Shown: piece after piece, positions 56,201 through 62,100 of the stretch
How positions within the stretch are numbered: position 1 is the first letter of the stretch
Layout: every line of letters starts with the position of its first letter
Assembly: GCA_964036195.1 (NCBI GenBank)
Contig: OZ038454.1
Coordinates: 6,386,001 to 6,450,000 of the forward strand
Source of the DNA: Sphaerolaimus hirsutus
Lineage: Eukaryota; Nematoda; Chromadorea; Monhysterida; Sphaerolaimidae
Length of the DNA: 64,000 bases
Reading direction: 5' to 3'
The notes under the pieces: generated by a model
The model's database searches: none
Told to the model about the DNA's origin: nothing
What the model saw: only the letters and a program-made list of their open reading frames with translations
Position numbers and translations under genes: made by a program

Positions 56201-57666
56201 CTCAGAAATCAGCGGGTGCCGGACCTGCTGTGGGACACCAAAAAAGCCACAAAAAATTTAGGGGCGACCCACCCTGAGAGGAGCCGCCGCGACCCCCCCA
56301 ATTCATGCGAAGTAGAGGGGGGTTGCGCCAATATCTCCCCCAAGTTTCAGCCTCGGGGGCGCCCTAGAACTGGGGATAGGATATAAGAAGTAAAATCAAA
56401 AAATGGCTGCCGGACGTGACCGGGAAGGTGTTTACATGGGATGAATTCTTGTAGATAAATGTGCCTTTATTCTACATGTAGATTTGTAGGTTTCTGGGTG
56501 CTTTGCTACTCGTTTGGCAGCGATCCAAAGTCAAATTTCCAGTGAAAAAAGTTTATCACTTATGCTAAAACGTTAAAACAAAGAAAAAAACATGGAAAAA
56601 CAATGAAAAAGACTGTGATGTGGTGTAAAAAAATGATGCACTGCTCAAATATTTATTTATCACTTTACCAATTTATATTCTAAATGGTATATGCAGTAGA
56701 CTTTATGCTCATAGACAGGGCATCGATACTATGATACGTAAATGTGTTATACAAATAACAGATCGATGAATCATAAAGAACTCATTCATTAAGGGACTCC
56801 GTTTCAGGTGTCCAGGGAGAGGCTGACTAATATCAGCCAGCCCTGGTTGGAGGTAGAAGAAAGGGGCGGAACCCAATCATGGGTATGGCCCCACATCTCG
56901 TTTTCTAATGATAATAATAATACTCTGCACTCACATTGATTTCGCATAATGTTCAAAACCGTCTGCTGTCGGTTGACAGACAAATATCCACCCGGCATGG
57001 TGCATATTTTTGAATCTATGAACTAAATGAAATGTTGGCACCGTGCCAGCTCACGACCATGCGCATTAAGCAAAATGTAAAAAGAGCAAGAAAAATCGCG
57101 GAAGGCCCTATGTTAATGGTTAACGACATATTGACTATATACGCACTAGAGGGGCCATACTTCTACTGTGGGGGGTTGACATAATTACCCCTCCTGTGTA
57201 TGAGTTTCACCCCCCAGTGACCCATTTTAAATGTTTGGTACACCATTGAACCAAAAAAGTCAAAGGGATAAAGACATTTTTCCAGGAGTGTATGTGCGTG
57301 CCGCAACATGTGCGTGCCGGTCGCATGTGCGCGCTGCGGCAAACACAAAAGACAGGGAACAGTGGTAATAGGAGAGAACAATGCTTAGCCCTTTGTATTC
57401 GGCCGCCACTACCATAATTTGTTTATGTGAAGCTACAAAATTTTGATAGCTCTGACGAAATAATAACCCCCCTTCATTTTCATAACTTCACACCTTCTCA
57501 CAGCTGCAACGACACTGCAATCGACAGCCTGCCGCGCGCGGAACTGTACATACACAAGTTCAACAGGGAAGCGGGGGTGCCCAGTGAGCAAATGCCCGGG
57601 GTTGCGGAAACGGCAACGAGTATTGGGGAATGTCCACTTGTGGACGCCAGTTGTGAAACAGATTAA
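29039..57666 (+). CDS. Gene 2: astacin-like metalloprotease with ShKT domain and long C-terminal extension, possibly decaying
   Basis: Best full model in the window, about 1,100 residues. Exons: 29039-29211, 29277-29542, 29607-29727, 29793-29944, 30637-30761, 32522-32662, 33163-about 33318, 34316-34403, 35228-35336, 36187-36318, about 36431-36572, 36660-36719, 37509-37691, 38073-38228 plus 38591-38804, 39399-39438 plus 40840-40862, 42316-about 42553, 48244-48335, 52451-52587, 52623-52719 plus 52910-53040, 53164-53271, 54865-about 54996, 57504-57666. Intron phases agree at most junctions. Both HELMHVLGFRHEHER and the Met-turn SAMHY are intact. Damage: no AG before exon 8, a 1.39-kb foldback in exon 15, no GT after exon 21. 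Confidence 0.65.
29277..29542 (+). CDS. Gene 2 exon 2: basic propeptide with His-Ala/Gln-Ala repeat
   Basis: Acceptor GAGCAG. The frame set by exon 1 reads ARRSGQWAAASLQLCRRLVL, an AHAHAHAQAQAHAHAH run, then LHPKLLTTLRQLSKLAFA and CRKH. The donor CACG|GTAAAT gives phase 1, matching exon 3. Confidence 0.6.
29607..29727 (+). CDS. Gene 2 exon 3: basic propeptide
   Basis: 121 nt with consistent phases (1 in, 2 out). Reads CKKIVVKTTRRRKTSLFTKR, then LKDCLQKYPNMKTWLRQTN. Donor AA|GTTAGC; the next intron is only 65 bp. Gene 3 has it at 59491; no copy found in gene 1. Confidence 0.55.
29793..29944 (+). CDS. Gene 2 exon 4: propeptide (EYVSEC)
   Basis: Acceptor ATCACAG, donor AATG|GTGATG, 152 nt as in gene 1. 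SDTDSEYVSECSKSIV, then ICVKLYARFDAKQS. Confidence 0.6.
30637..30761 (+). CDS. Gene 2 exon 5: mature N-terminus (EHGFVPYH)
   Basis: Acceptor TTGCAG, donor CAT|GTATGT. A Pro/Thr-rich linker GSEPTPTPAPWPIWAPWE leads to HGFVPYH, the astacin VPY strand. Phase 0 out. Confidence 0.7.
30955..31300. repeat. Minisatellite, about 30-bp units
   Basis: Roughly ten imperfect units of the type TTAGGGGCTGAGTTGA then GAGTTTACAAA. Gene 3 lacks the array: its sequence passes directly from GTCAGCTA to TTGTGATA near 62146. Confidence 0.75.
32052..32496. mobile_element. 445-bp hAT-type MITE, CAGGGACGTATCC family
   Basis: Ends CAAGGACGTATCCAGG and CCTGGATACGTCCCTG; perfect 8-bp duplication TCACCAAT (32044-32051, 32497-32504). 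Gene 3 has the empty site with one TCACCAAT near 62754. Interior GGCGCCA palindromes. Confidence 0.9.
32522..32662 (+). CDS. Gene 2 exon 6: catalytic domain, HVQQIKH segment
   Basis: Acceptor CTTCACAG, donor CAT|GTTGGT, 47 codons phase 0. IRRDTGLSERHVQQIKH, YIERLSCVRFDERS. Confidence 0.7.
33163..33318 (+). CDS. Gene 2 exon 7: catalytic domain before zinc helix
   Basis: Acceptor TTTTGCAG; GLRGCHVRQQSGKF, then VTLSMEMAKCTDGASL. Corresponds to the gC.s...g..q.lSl..gC part of astacins, without the usual Gly-Ser before Cys. Stop at 33319; true donor unclear. Confidence 0.55.
33527..34188. mobile_element. 662-bp hAT-type MITE, TAGGGTTGGAAAAAAAACG family
   Basis: Flanked by TGTGGAAT (33519-33526) and TGTAGAAT (34189-34196). 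Gene 3 carries a single TGTAGAAT near 63928, a clean empty site. Interior as in the copies at 13885, 26723 and 43453. Confidence 0.9.
34316..34403 (+). CDS. Gene 2 exon 8: zinc-binding active site
   Basis: HELMHVLGFRHEHERF then DKDRYLE|GTGAGC. Complete astacin signature including Arg-x-Asp. The acceptor seen in gene 1 (CCCAG|TGACACC) reads CCCAT-TGACACC here, and an upstream stop prevents read-through. Confidence 0.8.
34426..34884. mobile_element. hAT-like element with nested GTGCCAGTTCCG MITE
   Basis: Ends TAGGGTGCAAATGGGG and CCATCTGAACACTA, flanked by related 8-mers TTTGTCAT/TTTGTTGT. Nested 34460-34795 is the GTGCCAGTTCCGCAAGTGG family, with A-GAAGTGAAATGAGAAG repeats. Confidence 0.6.
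34980..35115. repeat. ACTCG-rich simple repeat
   Basis: Arrays of CTCGACTCGACTC and its inverse, starting near TAGGGCTCGAACTCGACTC; probably a small MITE like the TAGGG families. Confidence 0.5.
35228..35336 (+). CDS. Gene 2 exon 9: Met-turn exon
   Basis: Acceptor ACGCAG, donor ATT|GTGAGT. LHPLRIPPTDLVQWATRF, then DYDLFSAMHY. Canonical Met-turn with its Tyr. Phase 0 in, phase 1 out. Confidence 0.8.
36187..36318 (+). CDS. Gene 2 exon 10: inserted segment (DEMHGLAT)
   Basis: Acceptor CACCACAG; APSIYNRNAPNVYDLKPNAD, then IGWHDKVTTIRDEMHGLAT. Donor GATG|GTGATA. Conserved with gene 1; absent from ordinary astacins. Confidence 0.6.
36431..36572 (+). CDS. Gene 2 exon 11: astacin C-terminal motif
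   Basis: TMYNHNNTKLPYYIDWGDLG then VGQAGGLSRTDIYKLNEVY, NC. Matches the iGQ..gLS..Di..iN.lY.C motif. Donor GAAG|GTAAAT. Confidence 0.75.
36660..36719 (+). CDS. Gene 2 exon 12: short linker
   Basis: Acceptor ATCACAG, donor CAG|GTAATG, 60 nt; ILDQWIDGIFRSGGSMNQP. Confidence 0.65.
36830..37300. repeat. Repeat with TCTATCTATC and C/G runs
   Basis: Poly-G/C tracts, AGCTATCTATCTATCC near 36880 and 36945, and CCCTCCGGAGGAGCG near 37228. Related to 8085-8345 and 12990-13140. Non-coding. Confidence 0.5.
37509..37691 (+). CDS. Gene 2 exon 13: ShKT domain
   Basis: Acceptor TGTGCAG; KCADKASCHAQG, WRDCAKRA, ECPYTCRTC, six ShKT cysteines, then CCRMLLGSRIWIGSGY. Donor ATG|GTACAA, phase 1, matching the AT-GAG start of exon 14. 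Confidence 0.75.
38073..38228 (+). CDS. Gene 2 exon 14, first half
   Basis: Acceptor GCAAAAG; ECYMRDASTEDCDYVPAAL, LNDCWYKMTCPDVEETP, ending at CCAG|GTGCC. Gene 1 runs straight through this point. Confidence 0.7.
38229..38590. repeat. 362-bp transposon-derived intron (introner-like) in exon 14
   Basis: Starts GTGCCAATCCCAGACCATGT; ends ACAGGGTCTGGAACTGCCCCCAG. The ends are inverted repeats, with further inverted TTTACACTT-type stretches inside. CAG precedes it and CAG closes it. Excising it as a GT-AG intron gives VEETPGPTLDRIHEDIG in frame, equal in length to gene 1's VQERTQSILDVRHEQIG. Confidence 0.85.
38591..38804 (+). CDS. Gene 2 exon 14, second half
   Basis: IGNYLGRLKSMNGQFAFSEL, CSPSLLLACASTDHRFSWG, then NDPIKVKKINDALRM. 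Donor TT|GTGAGT, phase 2. Uninterrupted where gene 1 has a hAT element. Confidence 0.7.
38873..39291. mobile_element. CCGTATTACCTCGAATTAACC-type element
   Basis: Inverted ends CCGTATTACC and GGTAATACGG with C-rich CCCCTCGAATTA repeats. Gene 1 intron near 20895 lacks it. Same group as 9982-10295, 41072-41538 and 60101-60518. Confidence 0.65.
39399..40862 (+). CDS. Gene 2 exon 15, split by a foldback
   Basis: 39399-39438 plus 40840-40862 add to 63 nt, exactly the length of the gene 1 exon (YCLNLYHETC... VKAYP). Donor ATG|GTAAGA. The foldback between has no good splice borders, so this exon is probably broken. Confidence 0.6.
39439..40831. mobile_element. 1.39-kb foldback hAT-like element inside exon 15
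   Basis: Two arms of roughly 690 bp are near-perfect reverse complements (ends CATAGGGGATTATC and AATCCCCTATG). Perfect 8-bp duplication GTCCCGAG (39431-39438, 40832-40839). Gene 1 is empty. No transposase. Confidence 0.9.
40935..42043. mobile_element. 1.1-kb element, GGCCTCCACA...AGTTGACA ends, with nested TA-flanked element
   Basis: Inverted ends GGCCTCCACATGCTAGTTGA and TCAACTAGTGTGTGGAGGCC. Nested 41072-41538 (CCGTATTACC...GGTAATACGG, TA both sides) is made of TCTAATATAAGGTACC repeats. CACACTAGTTGAC ends recur near 5665, 11120 and 25860. Confidence 0.65.
42316..42553 (+). CDS. Gene 2 exon 16
   Basis: Acceptor GTGCAG; FDKVWIIRTLVYDEIQDVYF, HEFHRTYSMCSVSRYAQ, CTVDCLAKYIEANKRYRF, KKAIKLAEDDFSF. 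Three cysteines. Stop TAG at 42554; a donor before it is not clear, so the end is tentative. Confidence 0.6.
43453..44166. mobile_element. hAT-type MITE, TAGGGTTGG family
   Basis: TAGGGTTGGAAAAAAAAACG to CGGCCAACCCTA, same interior as 33527-34188. Confidence 0.8.
44237..44367 (+). repeat. 5' LTR (131 bp)
   Basis: Begins TGTTGGAAAATG, contains AATAAACTCC (possible poly-A signal) and ends GATCCTTCA. Confidence 0.85.
44367..46520 (+). pseudogene. gag-like frame with three in-frame stops
   Basis: One reading frame of about 717 codons runs between the LTRs, broken by stops at 45522-45524 (TAG), 45759-45761 (TGA) and 45969-45971 (TGA) with no frame change. The first part is Pro/Thr/Ser-rich and low complexity. 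The middle (after FYGNTKTLSFPEW) has the look of an LTR-retroelement Gag capsid region. The end is Gln/His/Pro-rich. No zinc knuckle recognised. Probably a degraded, non-autonomous Gag. Confidence 0.65.
46581..46711 (+). repeat. 3' LTR (131 bp)
   Basis: Near-identical to the 5' LTR; followed by the target duplication CTAC. Confidence 0.85.
47299..47447 (+). CDS. Small basic open frame with TATA-like promoter and splice donor, origin unknown
   Basis: MGKRGGKRSH, then KKKPKRYVEGFE, ends at GAG|GTAATT. A TATATAAGAG sequence lies about 70 bases upstream. GC content is higher than the flanks. It lies in an intron of gene 2 and could be the first exon of a nested gene or a transposon remnant. Weak evidence. 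Confidence 0.25.
48244..48335 (+). CDS. Gene 2 exon 17
   Basis: Acceptor GATTAAG, donor CGT|GTAAGT; GIPLNYLCSVDGDLGLILD, VDKHKRFMDAAR. Phase 0 out. Confidence 0.6.
48888..51905. mobile_element. About 3-kb element with inverted GTGCATGG subterminal repeats
   Basis: TTTTTACCCGCTGTGCATGG near 48907 is matched inversely near 51870. Clusters of CCCGGTGTGCATGG units flank a core with no convincing reading frame. A roughly 60-bp tandem duplication (GCAGTTTGCGGYTGGCG) lies at 51250-51375. It is surrounded by TTCTAATAGAATGGC repeats (48840, 51525-51610, 52165). Confidence 0.55.
52451..52587 (+). CDS. Gene 2 exon 18
   Basis: Acceptor CCATAG, donor AA|GTGAAT; FDEWYSSGALLKEAVTCLV, FNKACKHSLLVIMAILF. 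Followed by a 35-bp intron. Confidence 0.6.
52623..52719 (+). CDS. Gene 2 exon 19, first half
   Basis: CNEKSEIVDPRNEYAYDRAG ... ADWQMYL at CTG|GTACCA. Confidence 0.65.
52720..52909. repeat. 190-bp intron-like element in exon 19 (gene 2)
   Basis: GTACCACTCCCAGACCCTGC to GGGTGCTGGAGTGCACCTCAG. GT-AG removal joins MYL to GAQGRILM in frame. Confidence 0.75.
52910..53040 (+). CDS. Gene 2 exon 19, second half
   Basis: GAQGRILMDSWPPKPRCDL then HELSRMVQDVIRFNDGAKD; donor GA|GTGAGT. One Cys seen in genes 0 and 1 (DSCPP) is Trp here. Confidence 0.65.
53164..53271 (+). CDS. Gene 2 exon 20
   Basis: HKFWSEPVTRCQIGNVTNM, KEYFTMPCALIFAT; donor AAG|GTAAAT. Confidence 0.65.
54006..54741. mobile_element. 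736-bp foldback element with 9-bp target duplication
   Basis: Inverted ends near TATTTATCCCCCCATGGACA and CATGGGGGGATAGGGTACG; duplication GTGCAAATA (53997-54005, 54742-54750). Absent from genes 0 and 1. Contains (AT)n and four 24-bp GTTTTGTCTGTGTTGCATT units. Confidence 0.8.
54865..54996 (+). CDS. Gene 2 exon 21
   Basis: LRRDIWGETFTPFLADHLAL, ELVPATEPALDTLEPFPHLL. No GT donor at the expected place (TATTTTAGC). Confidence 0.55.
55088..57345. mobile_element. Nested repeats: CCGGCCCGCACA element interrupted by a 1.1-kb foldback
   Basis: Short units GCCCGGCCCGCACA (55115-55210) and their inverse (57297-57345) flank the block. Inside, 55307-56441 is a foldback with about 560-bp arms (AAACACCTTCCCGGTCACGT, centre near 55880). 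Frames in it are artefacts of the palindrome. 56442-57280 shows nothing else. Confidence 0.6.
57504..57666 (+). CDS. Gene 2 terminal exon 22
   Basis: Acceptor CTCACAG; CNDTAIDSLPRAELYIHK, MPGVAETATSIGECPLVDA, SCETD, TAA at 57664. Confidence 0.65.
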
Positions 57667-57976
57667 ATGGGTGGAATTTTGTGGTTGTAGTATTTATTTA
57701 TCACGGCATATTGAAATTAAAAATCAGTTGACGGTGATAAGCATTCCAATATACAGGGGTGGGCATTTTCAGTTACCGCTGGAAAAACGCGATAGCTTGA
57801 GCTACGGTTGAGCTACCACAGTGAAATTTTAACACAATAGAGTAGACTCCATTGGACACCTCTTCTGAAGTTTGCAATCCAAACGACCACATTTTGGGTG
57901 AGTTGTGGAACACACGGTTTTTAGTGTAATTTTGTGACTTGGCGTCACCCATAGGATAAATCGAGGGTGGCATTTG

Positions 57977-58176
57977 NNNNNNNNNNNNNNNNNNNNNNNN
58001 NNNNNNNNNNNNNNNNNNNNNNNNNNNNNNNNNNNNNNNNNNNNNNNNNNNNNNNNNNNNNNNNNNNNNNNNNNNNNNNNNNNNNNNNNNNNNNNNNNNN
58101 NNNNNNNNNNNNNNNNNNNNNNNNNNNNNNNNNNNNNNNNNNNNNNNNNNNNNNNNNNNNNNNNNNNNNNNNNNNN
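57977..58176. other. Assembly gap (200 N)
   Basis: Exactly 200 N, beginning inside a copy of the CAGGGGTGGGCAT element that starts at 57754. The real gap length is unknown. Confidence 1.
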
Positions 58177-58958
58177 TTGACGGTGATAATCATTCCAATA
58201 TACTGTTCAATTCTTTATAATTATGTATAATATTCCTATGTATTCGGTAAGTTGATAAATCAAAAGGCCCATCAGGTGATGTGTGAATATGTTCAAACAG
58301 CTGATGGGGTGGAACTGAATAAATAGAATTCAACAATAATATACTCTGTGGGCATGATGCTTTGCACAGAACATTACTATAATTTAATGAAAAAAGATAA
58401 GCTAAAAACTTTTCAAAATTATCCCATGGTGAAAACATTGTATTGCAATGAAAGATATTTTTTACAGTTTTATTTTTTATTCCAGTGGGACATGGTTAAT
58501 CTTGTCTGATATACTCATGTGTTGGTTGAGTCATAACCATATCTGGGACCTTTTGGAAGAAAAAATGGTTTTGAAAATGTATTTTTTAATACAAAACCCA
58601 GGTCATTGAAAAAACGTTTTTTTCTACCCCTAGTATGGATGCACTTTCGCACAAAAGTGTTTCTCTCATATGTATTTAAGTGCTGTTGAAGAGAAGAGTT
58701 ATTTACAATTGTTTTGTTAGCAGGGGTGGTGCAGCAGTAACGCCATGTTTGAAATGGACCTTTAAATCAGTTGATATTGAAAATCATGTGAACTTGAATT
58801 GTGATTGGCTATAGTCAGTGAGAAACCATATTATCTTTTCATAGATTTATTACAATAACTCTGAGAATGTTTAAATATACAGCATCAAGTTTTCTTTATC
58901 AGAATATCCCATTATAACAACTTTCAGAAAGCAGAAAACCAACACTAGAACATAAAAA

Positions 58959-59131
58959 ATGAATACATTTACATTGATATCATTTTTCATCAGCATTGTA
59001 TGTGTCAATTTTGCTGCAGAGGCAGCCTCCCGCCAGTGGCACAGGCAGCGAGTTTACCAGAAGAATGTAATCAACATGTGTAGGAATAAAAAACTCCAGA
59101 GAAGCCCCATGATGCAGGCAACTTGCCAAAG
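58959..59131 (+). CDS. Gene 3 exon 1: signal peptide
   Basis: TLISFFISIVCVNFAAEA, then SRQWHRQRVYQKNV; donor AAAG|GTAAAA; 173 nt. Confidence 0.8.
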
Positions 59132-62100
59132 GTAAAAAAAACAGCTCTGAAAAAATTCAGCTTGTTGCAAACTGTGTAATACAAACATTTGCGCAGCGCG
59201 CGGAGGAGTGGGCGGTGGGCGGCGGCATCGCTGCAGCTGTGCAGGCGGCTGGTGCTGCCACAACGCACAAGGGGCACAGCACATGCACATGCACACAGAG
59301 GACACTGCATGCAGCTGCATCCAAAGCTGCGCACCACGCTGAGACAACTAAGCAAGTTAGCATTTGCCATTACAACACTTTGTTACACACACCAGAATCA
59401 CAGCAACATGAGTTGTAGAAAGCACAGTAAATACTTGAAAGGAGTGACCAATTTAACAACTAAATGTGAATTACAGGACTAAACTGCGAGAATGCAAGAA
59501 AATCGTTGTGAAGACTACACGCAGGAGGAAAACTTCATTGTATACTAAGAGAATAAAAGACTGTCTGCAGAAGTATCCCAACATGAAAACATGGCTAAGA
59601 CAGACCAACAAGTTAGCACCAGCTATCATGCAAAAGCAATGATACAAAACTGGATTCAATCCATGGATTATCACCGCAGCGACACCGACAGCGAGTATGT
59701 CAGCGAATGCTCAAAGAGCATAGTTAGAAGGGGCAATGCTACAATGACACAGGAAATAGCTCATCCAATATGCGTCAAGTTATATGCCCGATTTGACGCT
59801 AAACAAAGTGTGATGGAACAGTCAAACGGTGATGAAACATCTCAGTTTTCAATTTTTTTTGTCTGATGATTTGGGACGTTTGATAATCAGACCAAGATAT
59901 TTGGTTCCAACAAAAAATTAAGATTACATAGTTCTGCTATTTACTTAAAGCGGCTAAGGAAGGATCAAAGGGGCTAAGTAAGTAAGTTGTGCATTCTTGA
60001 CCATAGTCATGATGGTTATTCCATTTTTATACAAGGAAAATGATTTGTTGTAAGTTGGACATAGATTTGAGAGACTAAAAGAGTAAAGGAAAAATAAATA
60101 CCGCAAATCCTCGAATAAGATCCCCCCCTCGAATAACTCCCCCCCCTTGAATAAGTCCCCCCTGATGGCGGGGTGAGGAAAAAATAACTCCCCCCCTTGA
60201 ATAACTCCCCCCTCTCAAACAATCCTCCCTATGATGAAAAGGATACAATGCAAAACTATAAAAGAATAGAAGCCTATGACAGCGACAGCAGATACATAAT
60301 GTGTATGCAGTGTATACACATTGTTATGTTGTTATTGGACGGTGAAATACCTTAATTAAACGAGTTTACATGCTGCATCCATACAATGAATCAAGTCCAC
60401 GTTTCCTGAGGAAATAATAACTCCCCCCCTCGAATAACTCCCCCCCTTGAATAACTCCCCCCTCCAAAACGTCTGACGAAAAAATAACTCCCCTGGGGTC
60501 TTATTCGAGGATTTAGGGTACATATGAAAAACACAGTGGGAAGAAAATATATGTATTGGTCTGTCGGGAAAGTTTGTGCCGTTTCAGGATCGTCGCCAAT
60601 TGGATCGTCCTGGACGATCAGTGGGCATTCAGCTGGCGTATATAAGCTGGAATTTATCCAAGCATAAATGTTTACCACAAAATTGATTACGTAATTACCA
60701 TTTCGCGGTAAACTTTTATTTTTGAATTTTACGTTGAGCGGTAATTCCAGCTTACATACACCGGCTCAAAACTCACAATCCCCGACCATCCAAGGGAAGC
60801 CGGAACGAACTTTCCCGACAGCCCAATATAAGTGAATGAAATGGAACGTTATCATATTGAACAAGTCATTGTAGGTTACAAACCATTGTCAATCAGTCCC
60901 GTTTCATTTTAGCAGTACACACACCCTGTCGTGTGTCAACTGGATTACTTCCATGTCAATTCAGATTTTAGTTGACGATTTGCTGAACTATATTCAAGTG
61001 CACTCGTGCATAAATATGTGAAAAGGGAATTAATATTGGCATGTGCAATTCAACATCACTCCGCGTTCCACCAGCTAAAATCTGAATGGAAACCAGATGG
61101 ACCAGTTGACAGTCAATGTCATATTCAACTAGTGTGTAAAGCCATTGTGACCGCACGAAAACTACCCATAGTCTCAAAAGCACAAGGTTGCTTGAATTGC
61201 AGAAACGTTGTCCATGTTGGAAGCAGGGGGACCACAGGATGAGACAACACCTGGAAGTGAGCCAACTGCCACTGCTGAGACACAAGCTGGCACTGAGCCA
61301 ACTCCCACTCCTGCGCCATGGCCAATATGGGCGCCGTGGGAGCACGGTTTTGTGCCCTATCATGTATGTAAATATAAAATCATTATTACCACTAGGGTTG
61401 GCAAGCGATTTTTTTAAATTTCGATTTAAAAAACAAAAAATCGCAGCACCCATACCGATTTTTTTTTTTTGGCTGGCTAAAAATTTTGGTACTCGAGCAC
61501 TAGGTCAAATGCAAAAATTTAGCGCGCAAGCGCGCACTTTCATGCAAACAATCCATCAGTTACTTTTTTCATTGCTTTTACAACCAATTTGGGGGGTGTA
61601 GTACGCATTTATGTGTGCTTTTAAGCGTGTAAGGTAGACTGTAAATCATTTTATGAAGTATTCATAGTTATGCTTTGTGTTGTCACATCTAACATTAATG
61701 CAATTGCATCCATGTTCACTTCCAATATGATTTATAGTTTGTTCTGAGCAAGAACATGCTATTTCTGCAAACAAAATTGCAAATGGTCGATGAAATGTGA
61801 TTCACGTCACAAATATAACAATTTAATTACTTTTACACTTAAAAGTAACTGACTTTCAAGCTTTTCCGAAGCTCTACAGTACTTATATTAGCACAGAAAG
61901 CATAAGTGTGCACTCTCTATCAATTTATATGGCTTTTATTGCCCCCAGAGGCGATTTTAGGCATAAATGTGGCTAATTTTGACCCCAGCGATTTAAATAA
62001 AAAAAATCGGGGTCGTTAAAAAAATCGATTTTTTTCCAACCCTAATTACCACATTATAATAGAGACCTCATTTTGTGTGCAAAGTATAATTTACTACAGT

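Noticed and set aside
55083-56386. Several 80-130 codon frames on both strands
   Set aside because: They mirror each other across a foldback palindrome and contain no family signal.
57945-58230. Open frames across the N gap
   Set aside because: Made of unknown bases; no coding information.
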